Notes under the pieces: model-generated
What the model was told of the DNA's origin: nothing
The model's database searches: none
The model's input: the letters and a program-made list of their open reading frames with translations, nothing else
Position numbers and translations under genes: made by a program
From: Sipunculus nudus
Taxonomy: Eukaryota; Annelida; Sipuncula; Golfingiida; Sipunculidae
Direction: 5' to 3'
DNA: 64,000 nucleotides
Assembly: GCA_026874595.1 (NCBI GenBank)
Contig: CM049313.1
Coordinates: 55,100,159 to 55,164,158 of the forward strand
In this document: one piece after another, positions 24,701 to 35,657 of the stretch
How positions within the stretch are numbered: position 1 is the first letter of the stretch
How the letters are laid out: every line of letters begins with the position of its first letter

Positions 24701-27700
24701 AAACATGATCCATGAACTATGAAAATGCATCTTTGCACTAAATGTGATATATCAAAATAATTCTTAGCAAACTCCAGTATATATAACACAATAATTATTC
24801 ACATACATTACTAATGCTTTTGAGTTATTAGAATGATTTGTGTTTGTGGGCCACACATTGCAATGAATCATGTTTAAAACCTTCATGGTATGACAACAAT
24901 TTTTCTCCTGTAGAGTAACAGAATAATAAATTATCAGACCTCCAAATATTTAGTTCATTTTAATAAAGATAAATTCATTTTTTCATTAATTTGATTTTTT
25001 TTTCATATTCCAGACTCATGCAGTGAGTTTATGTTCAAATAACAGAAAGGACTGCTGATGTAGTGCTATAATCTGAGCAAGATATTTTGTTCTGATTTTC
25101 CCTAAAATATTATGTGTATTCCTAAGAAGTCATTCTCTTTCTTTAACTATACTCAAGCTGAAAGATTAGGGCAATGAAAGACGTTGTGCCCAGGAACACA
25201 GCCAAAAAATGTTGGGTCTGTTAATAGGTGATGTTTTAATGACATTTGGACTGTGGACAAATATGGAAGCTTATTATGAGCTACTTGGATGCTGAATAAC
25301 AGTGGCACAATGCCTCATCCACAACTGAAGGAAAACATTTATGTTTGGCCAGAGATTTAGGCTAGGAAGCCAAAAGGTTTGCTGGACAGGCTCAGCTCAA
25401 TTTCTGTGAGACCTCCATGAACTTTACCTGAATTTTTGCACCCTAGGCTGTGGTAGCATTTATATTGAAAATATGGTGCTCATCACTTCCCCCCCCTCCC
25501 CCACCGACCACAAAAAGGTTTGATCTGATGAAACTTGGAGCAGCAGAATAACCATATATTCTTGTGAACTTACCAGTTTGCTGAGCAGCTAATGCTGCTT
25601 CTTTCTCTGGTTCAAACAACTTCTGGACTCTTGGACCAAAGTCATCATTCATAGCACGAGCAAAAGATATGGCGTCATAGTTTTTTGCAGGTTGGACCTT
25701 CCTTGCAGTGTAACCTGTGCAAGAGAAGAAATAAGAGTGAGTGATTGTCTATTTAATACTATTTTATTAAGGGCAGAATGCTAAGACATAGTGACAACAG
25801 TGCATTTTATATCAAGATCTTATTTAATTTTAATTAAATTATTGTTAAATAAAAACAACGAACCAAAAATCACTTCCCCTACTGAATGTTAGGGATACCT
25901 GTGCTTAACTTTTGTATTTGCTCTAAACATTACTAGTATGATCAAAGGGCTGACATAAAATATTAATGGATCAATCAATGCCTTAGAACTGTTATGGTTA
26001 TCCATTGCTCTGACAAGAGATCAGATGTCTTTTATGATACAGAAGTGTTGGCTGTATACCTGGAAAGCTTAATGCCATCTCAGACAGATATATGTACTAC
26101 AGAGCAGAGGGTGTTAGAGGGGTCCCTATCTTCCACATTACTGAGACTTTTCCATGACTTAAACCAAACATCAATGACCCTCCCCCACCCTGAATGGGGT
26201 AACTCAGCATAAACTTTGGTTGCAGCAATTCAGTAAATCATTACTATTTTTCTTGGTCAAAGAAATCATAAAGGAGAAACATTTTCATGCAATTTGCAAA
26301 TAACATTTGTCATAACTTTTTGAAAATTTTAAAAATATTATTACAAATTTTTTAAGAAATTAATTTTAAAACGTATGACCTTTTTCAGGGCATGGGAACT
26401 GTGGTTTTTGGTCCATGCATACACATGCTACATTGGCATATTCCATCCTTGTATGATATTGAATCTAATTCTTTAAACTATAAATTGTTTGATAAACTGT
26501 TATCTCTAGATATATTTTGCCAGACTTAAAAATACTGTCTGTATCCAGTTTATCCAGGGCAGCACTGAGCAGCACAGTTTGACTGTTTAATGTACAAAAT
26601 AACATCTCACCTGGTGGTACAATAACAGACTGCTCTTTGGGATCAGGACGCCTGGCAACAGCACCTGATGACCTTTGTACAACTGCCTTAGAACCACCTG
26701 TCTGTAATAACAATATCAACTAGAATACGGGTAGTCGACAAGCGACTACGTGTATCCGCCTAAATCAGAGTGGAACGGGTGAAGTGAGGCATGGATTAAG
26801 TGGCAAGGGGAAATAGAGTGAAGTGTTGCATATTAGCATGGATGTCTGCAGCCAAATTGTGTATGAAGGTTGCCCCCCCTACCACAAAATCCAGAAAGCC
26901 GTCCCAGTATGCAAAATTTAAGGCAGATAAGTCAAACCACTACGTGTATATGAGTGATTTTAGCCCGTGGCAGACAATCAGATGGATGCTGAGCAAAAAT
27001 GGTTGCAGGTGACGGCACCAGTTTTGCGTATGATAAAGAGCTATGTGAGAACTATACACATGCAAAACTTTGGCCCAATCGGTCAAACGGTTCCCAAGAT
27101 ATGAGCTTGGATGTCTGCTGCATAAACTAGAATGCAGGTGGCTCCACCTGTCATAAAATCAAGAGAGCTGTCGGGGATGTATAAACCTGCAAAATTTTAG
27201 CCAGATATGTCAAACCACTGCCGGGTTATGAGTGATTTTATCCCATGGCAGACAAACAGACAGGAGCTGTGCAAAAATGGCTGCAGGTGGCGCCACCAGT
27301 TTTGCGTATGTTATAAAGCTCTCCAAGGGCTACATTTGTGCAAAAACATTTTCCTGATCGGTCAAACGGTTCCCGAGATATGAGCTTGGATGTCTGCAGC
27401 GTAAACGTGAATGTAGGTGGCGCCACCTGTCATAAAATCAGAAAAGCTATCCAGGATGTATACGCATGCCAAATTTCAGGTGAATTAGTCAAGTCACTGC
27501 AGAGATATGAGTGATTTTAACCCAAGGCAGACAAACAGATGGACACTGTGCAAACATGGTCGCAGGTGGCGCTACCATTTTTTTTTGTGTATGTTATAAA
27601 GCTCTCCAAGGGCTACAATTGTGCAAAACAATTTTCCTGATCAGTCAAACGGTTCCCGAGATATGAGCTTGGATGTCTGCAGCGTAAACGTGAATGTAGG

Positions 27701-30700
27701 TGGCGCCACCTGTCACAAAATCAGAAAAGCTATCCAGGATGTATATGCATGCCAAATTTCAGGTGAATTAGTCAAGTCACTGCAGGGATATGAGTGATTT
27801 TAACCCAAGGCAGACGAACAGATGGACACTGTGCAAACATGGTTGCAGGTGGCGCCACCATTTTTTGTGTATGTTATAAAGCTCTCCAAGGGCTACATTT
27901 GTGCAAAAAAATTTTCCTGATCGGTCAAACGGTTCCCGAGATATGAGCTTGGATGTCTGCAGCGTAAACGTGAATGTAGGTGGCGCCACCTGTCACAAAA
28001 TCAGAAAAGCTATCCAGGATGTATATGCATGCCAAATTTCAGGTGAATTAGTCAAGTCACTGCAGAGATTTGAGTGATTTTAACCCAAGGCAGACGAACA
28101 GATGGACACTGTGCAAACATGGTTGCAGGTGGCGCCACCATTTTTTGTGTATGTTATAAAGCTCTCCAAGGGCTACATTTGTGCAAAAAAATTTTCCTGA
28201 TCCGTCAAACGGTTCCCGAGATATGTGGGTTTATGTGTGGAAACAGACGCACAAACGGACGCAGAGCGCAGAGGAAAGGTCAGAGGTCAAAACAAAATTG
28301 GGGCGCAGCAGTTAGCATGTGACCCGAACATAATCCCGGGTTACGTTAAATTCTGCCCAGCGGTTACGGAGGAGTTCTCCGGAAACCTACGCGGCGGCGG
28401 CGGCGGCGTGCAGCTGAAAACATAGTATCCGCAAAACTCTGTTTTGGCGGATACAATAACAATACAAATATATAACCAATGTTTATACTTCATCAAGACT
28501 AAAAATTACTAGATATTTACTTCAATTATCGCAGAAACTAATTTGCATTTTCTATGATCATATAAATATATGTATTCAAAAACACAAGTGAAACAACATT
28601 ACTCATTAGATTAATACAGGATCATTCTGAATTACTTGGACTGATTCAGTTACATTAGGGTATCCACCTGCCTTAAATCAATGGTAATGTAGAAATATAA
28701 TCAATATGTTTGATAATTACCTGGAATTACAGCATCAAGAATTCAAAATGCATGCACTTGGTTAGCATAAAAGAATTGCCCCATAAGCAATCACAGCTAC
28801 TCACAACCTGAATGCTCTCTTTTTGTTGGGCATAGTGTGTTTTGTCATGTGTAAAATATATATGTCATTGTGTATTAACCTTTATAGCATATACAGTCGA
28901 GCCTGCTTATTGTCATATCGGTGGTACATTTTTGTATTATGATAATAACTGGGATGTGGTATTATTGGGGCTTCAACAAAGATGTCGTTTTGAGTCATAG
29001 AAAAAGTTTTATGCCTCACATGATATTAAATAAATCATCAATAAAAAGGAGCAGAAATGTTAATTAATGTTTTTATTGCTCAATGACATATCAAATTACA
29101 TTAATGGGCACCTAACAATTTATTTCCTGTAATTTTTGTGCTGCATGTTACAATAACTGACCAAAATCTGATTTGCAGCAAGAAAGTGACGTAGCGTCTG
29201 GGTCAAGAGGTCAAATGTCTGGAAATATGCAGCAAATTTATAACATTATGCGTAGGCAAACTATTTTACCATATAATTCTTGCAGTGACGGTCTTATCTG
29301 ACTCTTGCATCTTATTTTCCTGATGTTGTTTTAATGACTAAACTTCCATGATCGTCTTTATGATAGGACTGCATGTTCGGGCATCATCAAACGATCGTCA
29401 AGTTTCACGGCAATTGAGGTTTTCAATTGGATATCTCCTCCAGTACTCTTAAAACCTCCAGCTTTACGTGGAATGTTAAAAGGGATTTCCAGCCATAAAC
29501 ACTGTTAACAGCTCTTGCTTCATATTATTTCAGTAAAACGTCACTAAGGTGTAAACTGCTGCTTTGTCAGTAGTTCATTATGTATGGCATGTGATCGCAA
29601 ACATCGCCCTTCTTAACGTACGAAGAAACGCAATGATCTGGATAAACGTGGTTTCTTAAGACATTAATTAGTTAATTAAGTGCCAGTGAGTGACCCGCAT
29701 GCATCACTGCACAGAAGTTAGATGAAATTGTCTGATATGTGTGACCGAATCGTGTCTGCTTTGCTTTGCTCTGAACTGGTATGATTGCCAATTAAGGGTT
29801 CCAAGCATGATAAAACTGGATGATGATAATATATGTAACCATATGTAACCAAAAACAGTTTGTATTAACAGTGTAATTATAATAGTGTTTTTATTATCTT
29901 AAATATTTTATCAATGGATTTAACATTTGATGCCCTATGTTCTTTTATCTTTAATATTTACAATGGGATGCAACCTGGGAAGCTGCTGACAGCAGACAGC
30001 ACCTGATCCAGCAGTGCCCCGGGATGAAGGACCTGTCTTAGTTCACTGGGGTAACAACCTCTGCCCCCACTTTCTGGGCAAGGGCCTAGACAAAGGGATT
30101 AGCGTTATGTGTAACTGGGGTTCACAGTCTGGGAAAAACACGGGCAGTGTGTAAAACCCGGACCCCACGGACCCCGGACCCCAAGAAAAATTTATAATTC
30201 TTAAAACTCTCAGGGTAATTTGAGATATTTAGCAGAATAGTATCTAAAAAGACGTATTTTATATTATGTGTGTTAAAAAAAAACATAAAAATGGTCTGTT
30301 TTGCAAAAAAAATTGATAATTAACACTTACGGACCCTGGCGCACTGATCTCACGTATCCCACAGACCCCTTTTACTCGTTGTTTTACCATTCCTTAAGTA
30401 CATATTTTAACATCACGTTTAGGCATTACACCCATGTGATTTAGTTATTGTGTTTTTGTTTCTTTATTTATTTTCATTTTGTCTTACTTTTTCTTCATAT
30501 TCTTATATTTGCTATTTGTTTCATGTTTATCATAATAAAAAAATAATAAGAACATTTATCTAATCATTATGTTTGTACCTGGAGTTTCTTGCAATGCAAG
30601 TAATCAACAATTCCTTTGGTAATTATATTATTACTAACTTTAAATCGCATGGTTGTTCATGAATGGAAGAAGAAACCTGTATTATGTGGAAGAGCACTGA

Positions 30701-32874
30701 TATCGATATACTATCAGTCTCAGGTCCACATGCAATGACCGCTGGCGCACTTCAAATAAATCTCTCCCAGTGTGCCTGCACTATAATATTTTCACTTAAA
30801 ATAACAAATAATAATGTTTAATGTTTGAAACGAGTGCTTATTCTTTCTCATAGAGCCATAAATGAAAATATGAGCGGCGTGTACTAGGGTCCGTCAAAAT
30901 GTAACAGTCATCAAAGTCAAGCAGTTGGGGTCCGTCTCAAGCAAAGTATTTTGTACACTTAAATCTTTCATTGAAATGGTTGTTTACAAGGCTTCAACAT
31001 TAGGGGACTTTACTTTGTACTTGTATCAGCAACATGGGTGTTTTTATCTGTATATAAAATCGAAAGTGTGGAAATTGTTTTTTTGGGGTCCGAGGTCCGG
31101 GATCAGTGGGGTCTGGGTTTTACACACTGCCAAAAACACGCCCCTGCTGGACAGGCTGACTGACTGTATATGTTTGTGGTAATAAAATGAATATATGTGT
31201 ATGAATTTACAACGAAGATCAGGACTACATGTGCCTTGAAAAGGATATTTCAAATGTCTGAGAAAACCCAGTGATAGAGGTATGTGTTTTACTGTTGTAA
31301 TCAATGATAATCATTGCAATATTATTGTTCAGTTCATATCCCTGCACAGTAATACATGTATTATATTATCAGTGAGAGAATAATATAACTGGAACTAAAA
31401 ATCAGTTCACTGAAGGTATTTTATCTTAGATCTCTCCTGTGAAATGTGCTTGTTTATTGTATGCCTGTACAGTACCTGAGTGTTTACTGACATGAGTGGG
31501 TATCTTCTGATAGAATTGTCATTGTCTCTATAGGTACCCATACTGTTTTGCTGTTCAGCAAAGCCTCTCTGAATTTAGAAATGCATGATGGCTTGGCAGC
31601 CATCTTGGTTGTACACATGTAATATTTTTTTTTTATGTAGACTATTTCTATGGAAATATCAACGTATGGAACATAAAATATTAATACTCTGTATTATTGT
31701 CCCTTTGAGATGTTTCATGGTTTCAACATTAACAATAATGTTATCACAGTACACTGACTAGCAGTTTTATTTTAATATGATTGATGCAGTACCTTAGTTG
31801 ATAGTAAATATATTTTTTTTTGCTGAGACTTTCACAGTTGTCATACTAAGACTTAGTCATGCTGTAGGCCTAACAACCTGTTAATTATAATTTATGATGT
31901 TGTATGTATGACCTATATATTAATAGTATGACCTTGTAGCATCTAGAGACTTGGATAATTATAGGTTATATTTTACTGTAGGTTATTCCAACCTGCTTGC
32001 ATAAGTACATGAGTGAAACAGGACCAGAAGTGCAGTCAGTAATTGGCAGTTAGTATATTGTTTTATTCATGTTACTGATAGTATTAATTTCAATGTTGAA
32101 TGATAATGGCTTATCAGAATTGAGACATTGACAACTGGTGTTTATTAATTACATATAATTATCAATCATTTGGATCATGACAGTCTGTATAAAAGATCAT
32201 ACATTTAAATGGTTTTGAGATATAAACATGTACTGTAGTTTTAAATATGATCAATAGATATTCAGGCTGTATGTTAAAGGAAACTTATTAATGCTCTATA
32301 CTGTTGATGATGCAAATCATAAAGATGTAATTGACAGAAATGCGTCACCACAATGAAGGTTTTATGGAACTTGCCCGGCAACAGTCATTCTTATCTTACT
32401 TCTCTTTATATTTGTTTCAGTGTCTGCTTCACCAGATAATAAGTAATTAGGGGTGAAGCCACTGTTTGCGGCACTATAGTTGTTCAATATTCACACTCTT
32501 ACCATATGGATTTGTAGATTTCACATTATTACTTCTTTGCAGTTATGTACATACATTAGCTCTACTACATTAAACTATATATCCACCGTACTTCAGGTGT
32601 TACTTGTATGTGTGCATATGCTGATCAATGAATTGGTAATTGGAACTTACCATTGTATAGGAAATGGTTTGGAATTTCCGATTTAAGTGACAATTAATGG
32701 GATTTTCTATTAACTGATATAACACAAAGTGGGCTTGAATGTACTTGTGTTGGCCAAATTCCATAAATCTATAGAAAGAAGAAAGAGTTTACTTACCTTT
32801 GTTCCACCTGGCTTGGGTGTCCCTGTCTTTTTGACTGAAGGTTTGCCAGTTGGCTTTCCTGGTTGTTTACTCAT
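18307..32874 (-). CDS. FAM221B: FAM221B-like Cys/His-rich protein, complete (7 coding exons, 316 aa)
   Basis: Spliced coding exons, in gene order: 32874-32797, 26701-26611, 25714-25574, 23799-23689, 23121-22918, 20836-20717, 18512-18307, total 951 nt. All introns are GT-AG with continuous phase. The N-terminus (1-56) is low-complexity, rich in Lys, Pro and Gly. From about residue 80 it matches the FAM221 family: LFEPEKEAALAAQQTG, YIGWRCPEFTWDC (106-118), CFCGHLLGEH (127-136), IPSRPEDIGEFW (161-172), CRCKHTHEQH (188-197) and FLCAACDNHWERHQTFFET (219-237). These agree with my memory of vertebrate FAM221B better than FAM221A. The Cys/His spacing suggests zinc binding. No biochemical function is established for the family as far as I know. 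There is no signal peptide or membrane segment. The gene is head to head with VPS33B. Confidence 0.93.
18513..20716. other. FAM221B intron between coding exons 6 and 7
   Basis: Non-coding. It contains the (AT)n tract at 18664-18722 and a GC-richer unexplained patch at about 19180-19500. The 81-residue plus-strand open frame there has no support as a gene. Confidence 0.7.
18664..18722. repeat. (AT)n then (AC)n microsatellite
   Basis: An uninterrupted TA run of about 58 bp followed by a short ACACAC stretch, in the last FAM221B intron. Confidence 0.95.
20717..20836 (-). CDS. FAM221B: FAM221B coding exon 6 (residues 209-249)
   Basis: Encodes CGCMQFDSPFLCAACDNHW followed by ERHQTFFET, the third Cys-rich block. 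Acceptor TGTGTGACAG, donor GTAAGT, phases 1 and 1. Confidence 0.95.
21050..21500 (+). mobile_element. Possible LTR-like or promoter-like patch
   Basis: Richer in G and C than its surroundings, with TATTTGCATATAAG near 21053, a TATA-box-like CCTATATATAGCAAGC near 21161 and AATAAAATAAAG near 21490. This order suits a retroelement LTR or a polymerase II promoter. No paired LTR, primer site or target duplication was identified. Confidence 0.25.
22790..22874 (+). mobile_element. Possible LINE or SINE 3' end with (ACT)n tail
   Basis: GCTGTATGGAATAAAGTATT followed by a short (ACT)n run is the usual form of a retroposon 3' end. It lies just outside FAM221B coding exon 5. Only the tail is recognisable. 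Confidence 0.35.
22918..23121 (-). CDS. FAM221B: FAM221B coding exon 5 (residues 141-209)
   Basis: Encodes VPCRHGGCKCKGFAWIPS, continuing to DIGEFW, then CRCKHTHEQHDPNGYRRC: the second Cys/His cluster and the most conserved part of the family. Acceptor TTTTATCAG, donor GTTTGT, phases 1 and 1. Confidence 0.95.
23122..23688. other. FAM221B intron between coding exons 4 and 5
   Basis: AT-rich intron; nothing else recognised. Confidence 0.8.
23689..23799 (-). CDS. FAM221B: FAM221B coding exon 4 (residues 104-141)
   Basis: Encodes VYIGWRCPEFTWDC and CFCGHLLGEH, the first Cys/His cluster. Acceptor TCTCTTTCAG, donor GTATTC (weaker than usual), phases 1 and 1. Confidence 0.93.
23800..25573. other. 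FAM221B intron between coding exons 3 and 4
   Basis: Intron with no recognised element other than a short C/G homopolymer-rich patch at about 25488-25505, which makes a glycine-run open frame on the minus strand. Confidence 0.75.
25574..25714 (-). CDS. FAM221B: FAM221B coding exon 3 (residues 57-104)
   Basis: Encodes YTARKVQPAKNYDAISFA, then a segment ending KLFEPEKEAALAAQQTG, the conserved start of the FAM221B core. Acceptor TTGCACAG, donor GTAAGT, phases 1 and 1. Confidence 0.93.
25715..26610. other. FAM221B intron between coding exons 2 and 3
   Basis: AT-rich intron with no recognised element. Confidence 0.8.
26611..26701 (-). CDS. FAM221B: FAM221B coding exon 2 (residues 27-57)
   Basis: Encodes TGGSKAVVQRSSGAVARRPD and onward to VIVPPG. 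The acceptor is TTATTACAG ending at 26702 and the donor GTGAGA at 26610-26605, phase 1. A Helitron ends at 26720, only 17 bases upstream of the acceptor AG. Its terminal CTAG offers an alternative acceptor that would add six in-frame residues (LILLLQ). Confidence 0.85.
26720..28451 (-). mobile_element. Non-autonomous Helitron, copy 1 (1,732 bp, minus strand)
   Basis: On the minus strand the element starts with TCCGCCAAAACAGAG immediately after a host A and ends with CTAG immediately before a host T. A hairpin (GTAGTCG, 5-nt loop, CGACTAC) stops 11 bases before the end. These are the diagnostic Helitron features: 5' TC, 3' CTRR, a subterminal hairpin, insertion between A and T, and no target duplication. 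The 5' end also folds (CAAAAC-AGA-GTTTTG with TCCG/CGGA outside). Inside are about five tandem units of ~280 bp (ACGGTTCCCGAGATATG near 27092, 27371, 27654, 27934, 28214) and a GCC/GGC trinucleotide run near 28390. No Rep/helicase reading frame is present. It sits in FAM221B intron 1 in the sense orientation. Confidence 0.88.
28452..30133. other. FAM221B intron 1, no recognised element
   Basis: Non-coding. Near 28896 CAGTCGAGCCTGCTTATTG resembles a transposon end, but no inverted partner was found nearby. Confidence 0.6.
30143..31131. mobile_element. Terminal-inverted-repeat DNA transposon with 9-bp TSD (989 bp)
   Basis: The left end GGCAGTGTGTAAAACCC (continuing into GGACCCC) is matched by its exact complement GGGTTTTACACACTGCC at the right end. 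The inverted similarity continues about 50 bp inward. The direct repeat AAAAACACG flanks both ends (30134-30142 and 31132-31140), a 9-bp target-site duplication. A 9-bp duplication is typical of Mutator-like elements. There is no transposase frame, so the element is non-autonomous. It lies in FAM221B intron 1. Confidence 0.8.
31141..32796. other. FAM221B intron 1, unique part
   Basis: AT-rich, no coding signal and no recognised repeat. Confidence 0.7.
32797..32874 (-). CDS. FAM221B: FAM221B coding exon 1 (residues 1-26)
   Basis: ATG at 32874, translating MSKQPGKPTGKPSVKKTG and onward, a basic Pro/Lys-rich start. The donor GTAAGT is at 32796-32791, phase 0. The exon probably extends upstream as 5' UTR to 32891, where a pyrimidine-rich acceptor (CTTTTCCCAG) precedes it. 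A non-coding first exon should therefore lie further upstream; I could not place it. Confidence 0.85.
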
Positions 32875-33452
32875 ACTGCTTTTTTTATCCCCTGGGAAAA
32901 GCAATGTATATGCCAAATCACCTCTAATTACAATTAAACACTAGTTCACAATTACAATCTATGTGATCCCATAAAAGAAATGCCAAAATAGGTGTGTTTA
33001 TTTTGACAAACGGAATGCATTGATCTCTGCACCAACTAAAAACAACATTTTCATTGGCTTAGGCCAAAACCAAAAAAAAGGTTGGGCCCTCAGGTACTTT
33101 TTTCATAAATCAGTGCATGAAGGCCATATTTTTTACCTTTTTTTTCGAATGTTTTGATAAAAATGTCATATGATCAGAGAAAAGCATGATAATATATAGC
33201 AGAATAATTTGCTAAACAGGTAAATTGCACATGCATATTTTTTGGTGAATAAATGTGGGGTCACCTCATGATTGAGCTGATCTATGTATGTTTATGATGA
33301 ACCAACATTTGGTATATTTGTCAATGACATCGCATACATATATATAATGTCAAGAAAAATAAGTCCACAAATGGGGCTTATTTTTCATGTATAGCTTATC
33401 TGCTTATACAAATGATGAAATATTAATATATTGTTTATAGTAGGGACTAGGG

Positions 33453-34950
33453 TAGTCCATACATGGACCTCTATGTCCTATGATACTTCTGCTGGACGGA
33501 CATCACGGTCCATGGGCCCAATGCAAATTCAATGTAGACACTCCGCAACTTGCCTTGGTGCAAGGCTGAGAATTACACACCAGGTGACCCGGGCTCCATA
33601 CTCAGCCTTGAGTATGTTCTTACGAAATATCGTAGCAGTCCTTTTGATGTATCAGAAGGAAAGAATAAAAAAGTAATTAAGAATAAGATGCAGCTTAAAC
33701 TATGTTCACTCTACCTATATATCCATTATATATCAGTTTCCATACATGTGGAGTCTTCTGTTTATGTTATATATGATATAACAGCATTTTATCATGAAGA
33801 GAAGAGCAGAAGACCATCACTAACACAGCCATGTTGCTGAGGCATGAACTCTGGTCACCCATGACCTGACCTGTGACCTAACCTCTGGTGTACCAGAGTA
33901 ATTTATTGCTAATAAATCTATTAAAAAATTCTTATTTCATGAATAATACTTATGAGTAAATGATAATATATGGCTTCAATAAGTCCTTTATAAGTTTATG
34001 GCTATATCATTTAAGGTTTTAACAAATTTGCCTATGGAAGTTATGGAAACAATATTTACTATAATTTATTTAGAACAATAATCAGAGGACACCTCTTCTC
34101 ATATCAATAAGGTCAAGGACAGGGTCATGTGACAAAAGATAAACATGACCGCATGGCAGGCTAAAAAAACCCACAGGAGTTGAAATCTTAACAATTTCCT
34201 TATAAGGGCACTTCTACATAATTTATTTTTACTCCAGAACAGTTTATTAGCCATTATTGGTAAGAAATTTGCTAAATTTCCTCCATTTTCTCTGTTTATT
34301 TTGCAAATATCCCAATATACCCCTGCTACGCTTTTCCATAAGAGGATCCCCATAACTGAAATCTCATTTCAGTTATGAACCCTTAACAACTCCGCAACGT
34401 ATTTGCAACGATAGGTCGAGGGCCCTCGGAGGAGATGACAGGTCTGATCACTCGAAGAAATTGCATCAGGCTTATCAACACTATATTCACTAACCTTTTG
34501 CATGCATGATTTTACATTCTAACTGACAAAAAGTCTTATTTTACAGGTTCTTTCTTGTACAACCCACACAACGCTGTGTATCCAATGTAGCCATTTGTCG
34601 CAATGCAATGTGGGAAGGATTCATACTCTCCGGGCAGAGACTCCGCCTTTGAAATGTCTCTCAGTTCACGTGAATAGGGCCGGATTATAAGACCGTCGGG
34701 ACATCAGCAAGGAACCACAATTTGCTGTTCGTTCATCGCACTGGGTTAACTGCAGAAATAAATAAACTTATACATAAATAGAAATTGTATCTGTGGTTGT
34801 AGGTTTATGTGGCAACATTTATTTCATCGTTCTTTCTATGTTCAATTTCTACCGCGCTCATCGTCTCTCTCAACAGGTAAGATATAAAAACATGATATAT
34901 TATAAGCCTTTTTATTAAATGTTTATGTAAATAAATTAAAATTTCATTCC
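33453..34950 (+). repeat. Left terminal inverted repeat of the fold-back element (interrupted)
   Basis: Pairs with 36584-37230. It is split at ACTCCGCAAC by an ~839-bp insertion (33550-34388). It contains CTCTCTCAACAG then GTAAGAT (about 34867-34883), a consensus splice donor reading towards the element's centre, and a TATA-like GGATTATAAGACC (about 34682). Confidence 0.85.
33550..34388. mobile_element. Insertion in the left TIR with 10-bp direct repeat
   Basis: The right TIR is continuous at the matching point, so this ~839-bp segment arrived after the fold-back element was complete. ACTCCGCAAC occurs on both sides (33540-33549 and 34389-34398), a 9-10-bp target duplication. Its right end carries a perfect hairpin, ATAACTGAAAT-CTC-ATTTCAGTTAT (34352-34376). 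No long terminal inverted repeats or coding frames were recognised, so the class is unassigned. Confidence 0.7.
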
Positions 34951-34952
34951 AT

Positions 34953-34953
<1 letters not shown>

Positions 34954-35008
<55 letters not shown>
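34954..35008. repeat. (AT)n microsatellite at the inner edge of the left TIR
   Basis: A TA run of about 55 bp. A short TATATAT also sits beside the inner edge of the right TIR (about 36573-36580), so the tract may once have been part of both arms. Confidence 0.93.
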
Positions 35009-35010
<2 letters not shown>

Positions 35011-35657
35011 GTCATTGTGCTTTGGGGATAGAATTTAATTAGTATCTTATAATTTATACTTAATTTTAGCTTATCTATTTGACGAAGTAATACCCAACAT
35101 TTCTTTTCAACACCGTTACCTATATTTCTCCAAAAATGGTGGATTTCTATTTTTAAAGGAATAATTTCTTAGTTTTTGAATATAGCTCACATTATCAAAA
35201 AATAAATATACTGAGTACCAGAAAAGGTTAAAGAAGTAATTAATTTTCTTTGAAAGGATATCTTTTTTCCAATATCATTATCGATCAAATTCGTACCTTG
35301 TCATGCACTTAAACGGTGGTGAATATCGGTTAGCGGTGTCGAAACAAAGAAGAACAGAATGGATGTAACATGTAAAATCTACAAACTGGCATTGTTATAT
35401 TCCGAATTTCATCTTTCAATAGAAATCACTGACTGTGTTGTGTAATTTCAAATATTAAACTTTTAAATATTTTAAAAGAAGTCTACATGCTTTAAGTAAA
35501 AAGTTTGCCAATGATCACATTTATAAGACATCCTTCTTCAACGCAATTATCATTTGTGAACAGACATTATTAAAAAAATGACTTAAACATATTAGAAAAT
35601 GCTTTTATTTTCCACATTTTTTATTAACCAGGTCGATTGTCGTATTTTTCATGATCT

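Noticed and set aside
27238-27989. Repeated minus-strand ORFs beginning MAPPTFTFTLQ
   Set aside because: They lie in the ~280-bp tandem units of the Helitron and repeat with that period.
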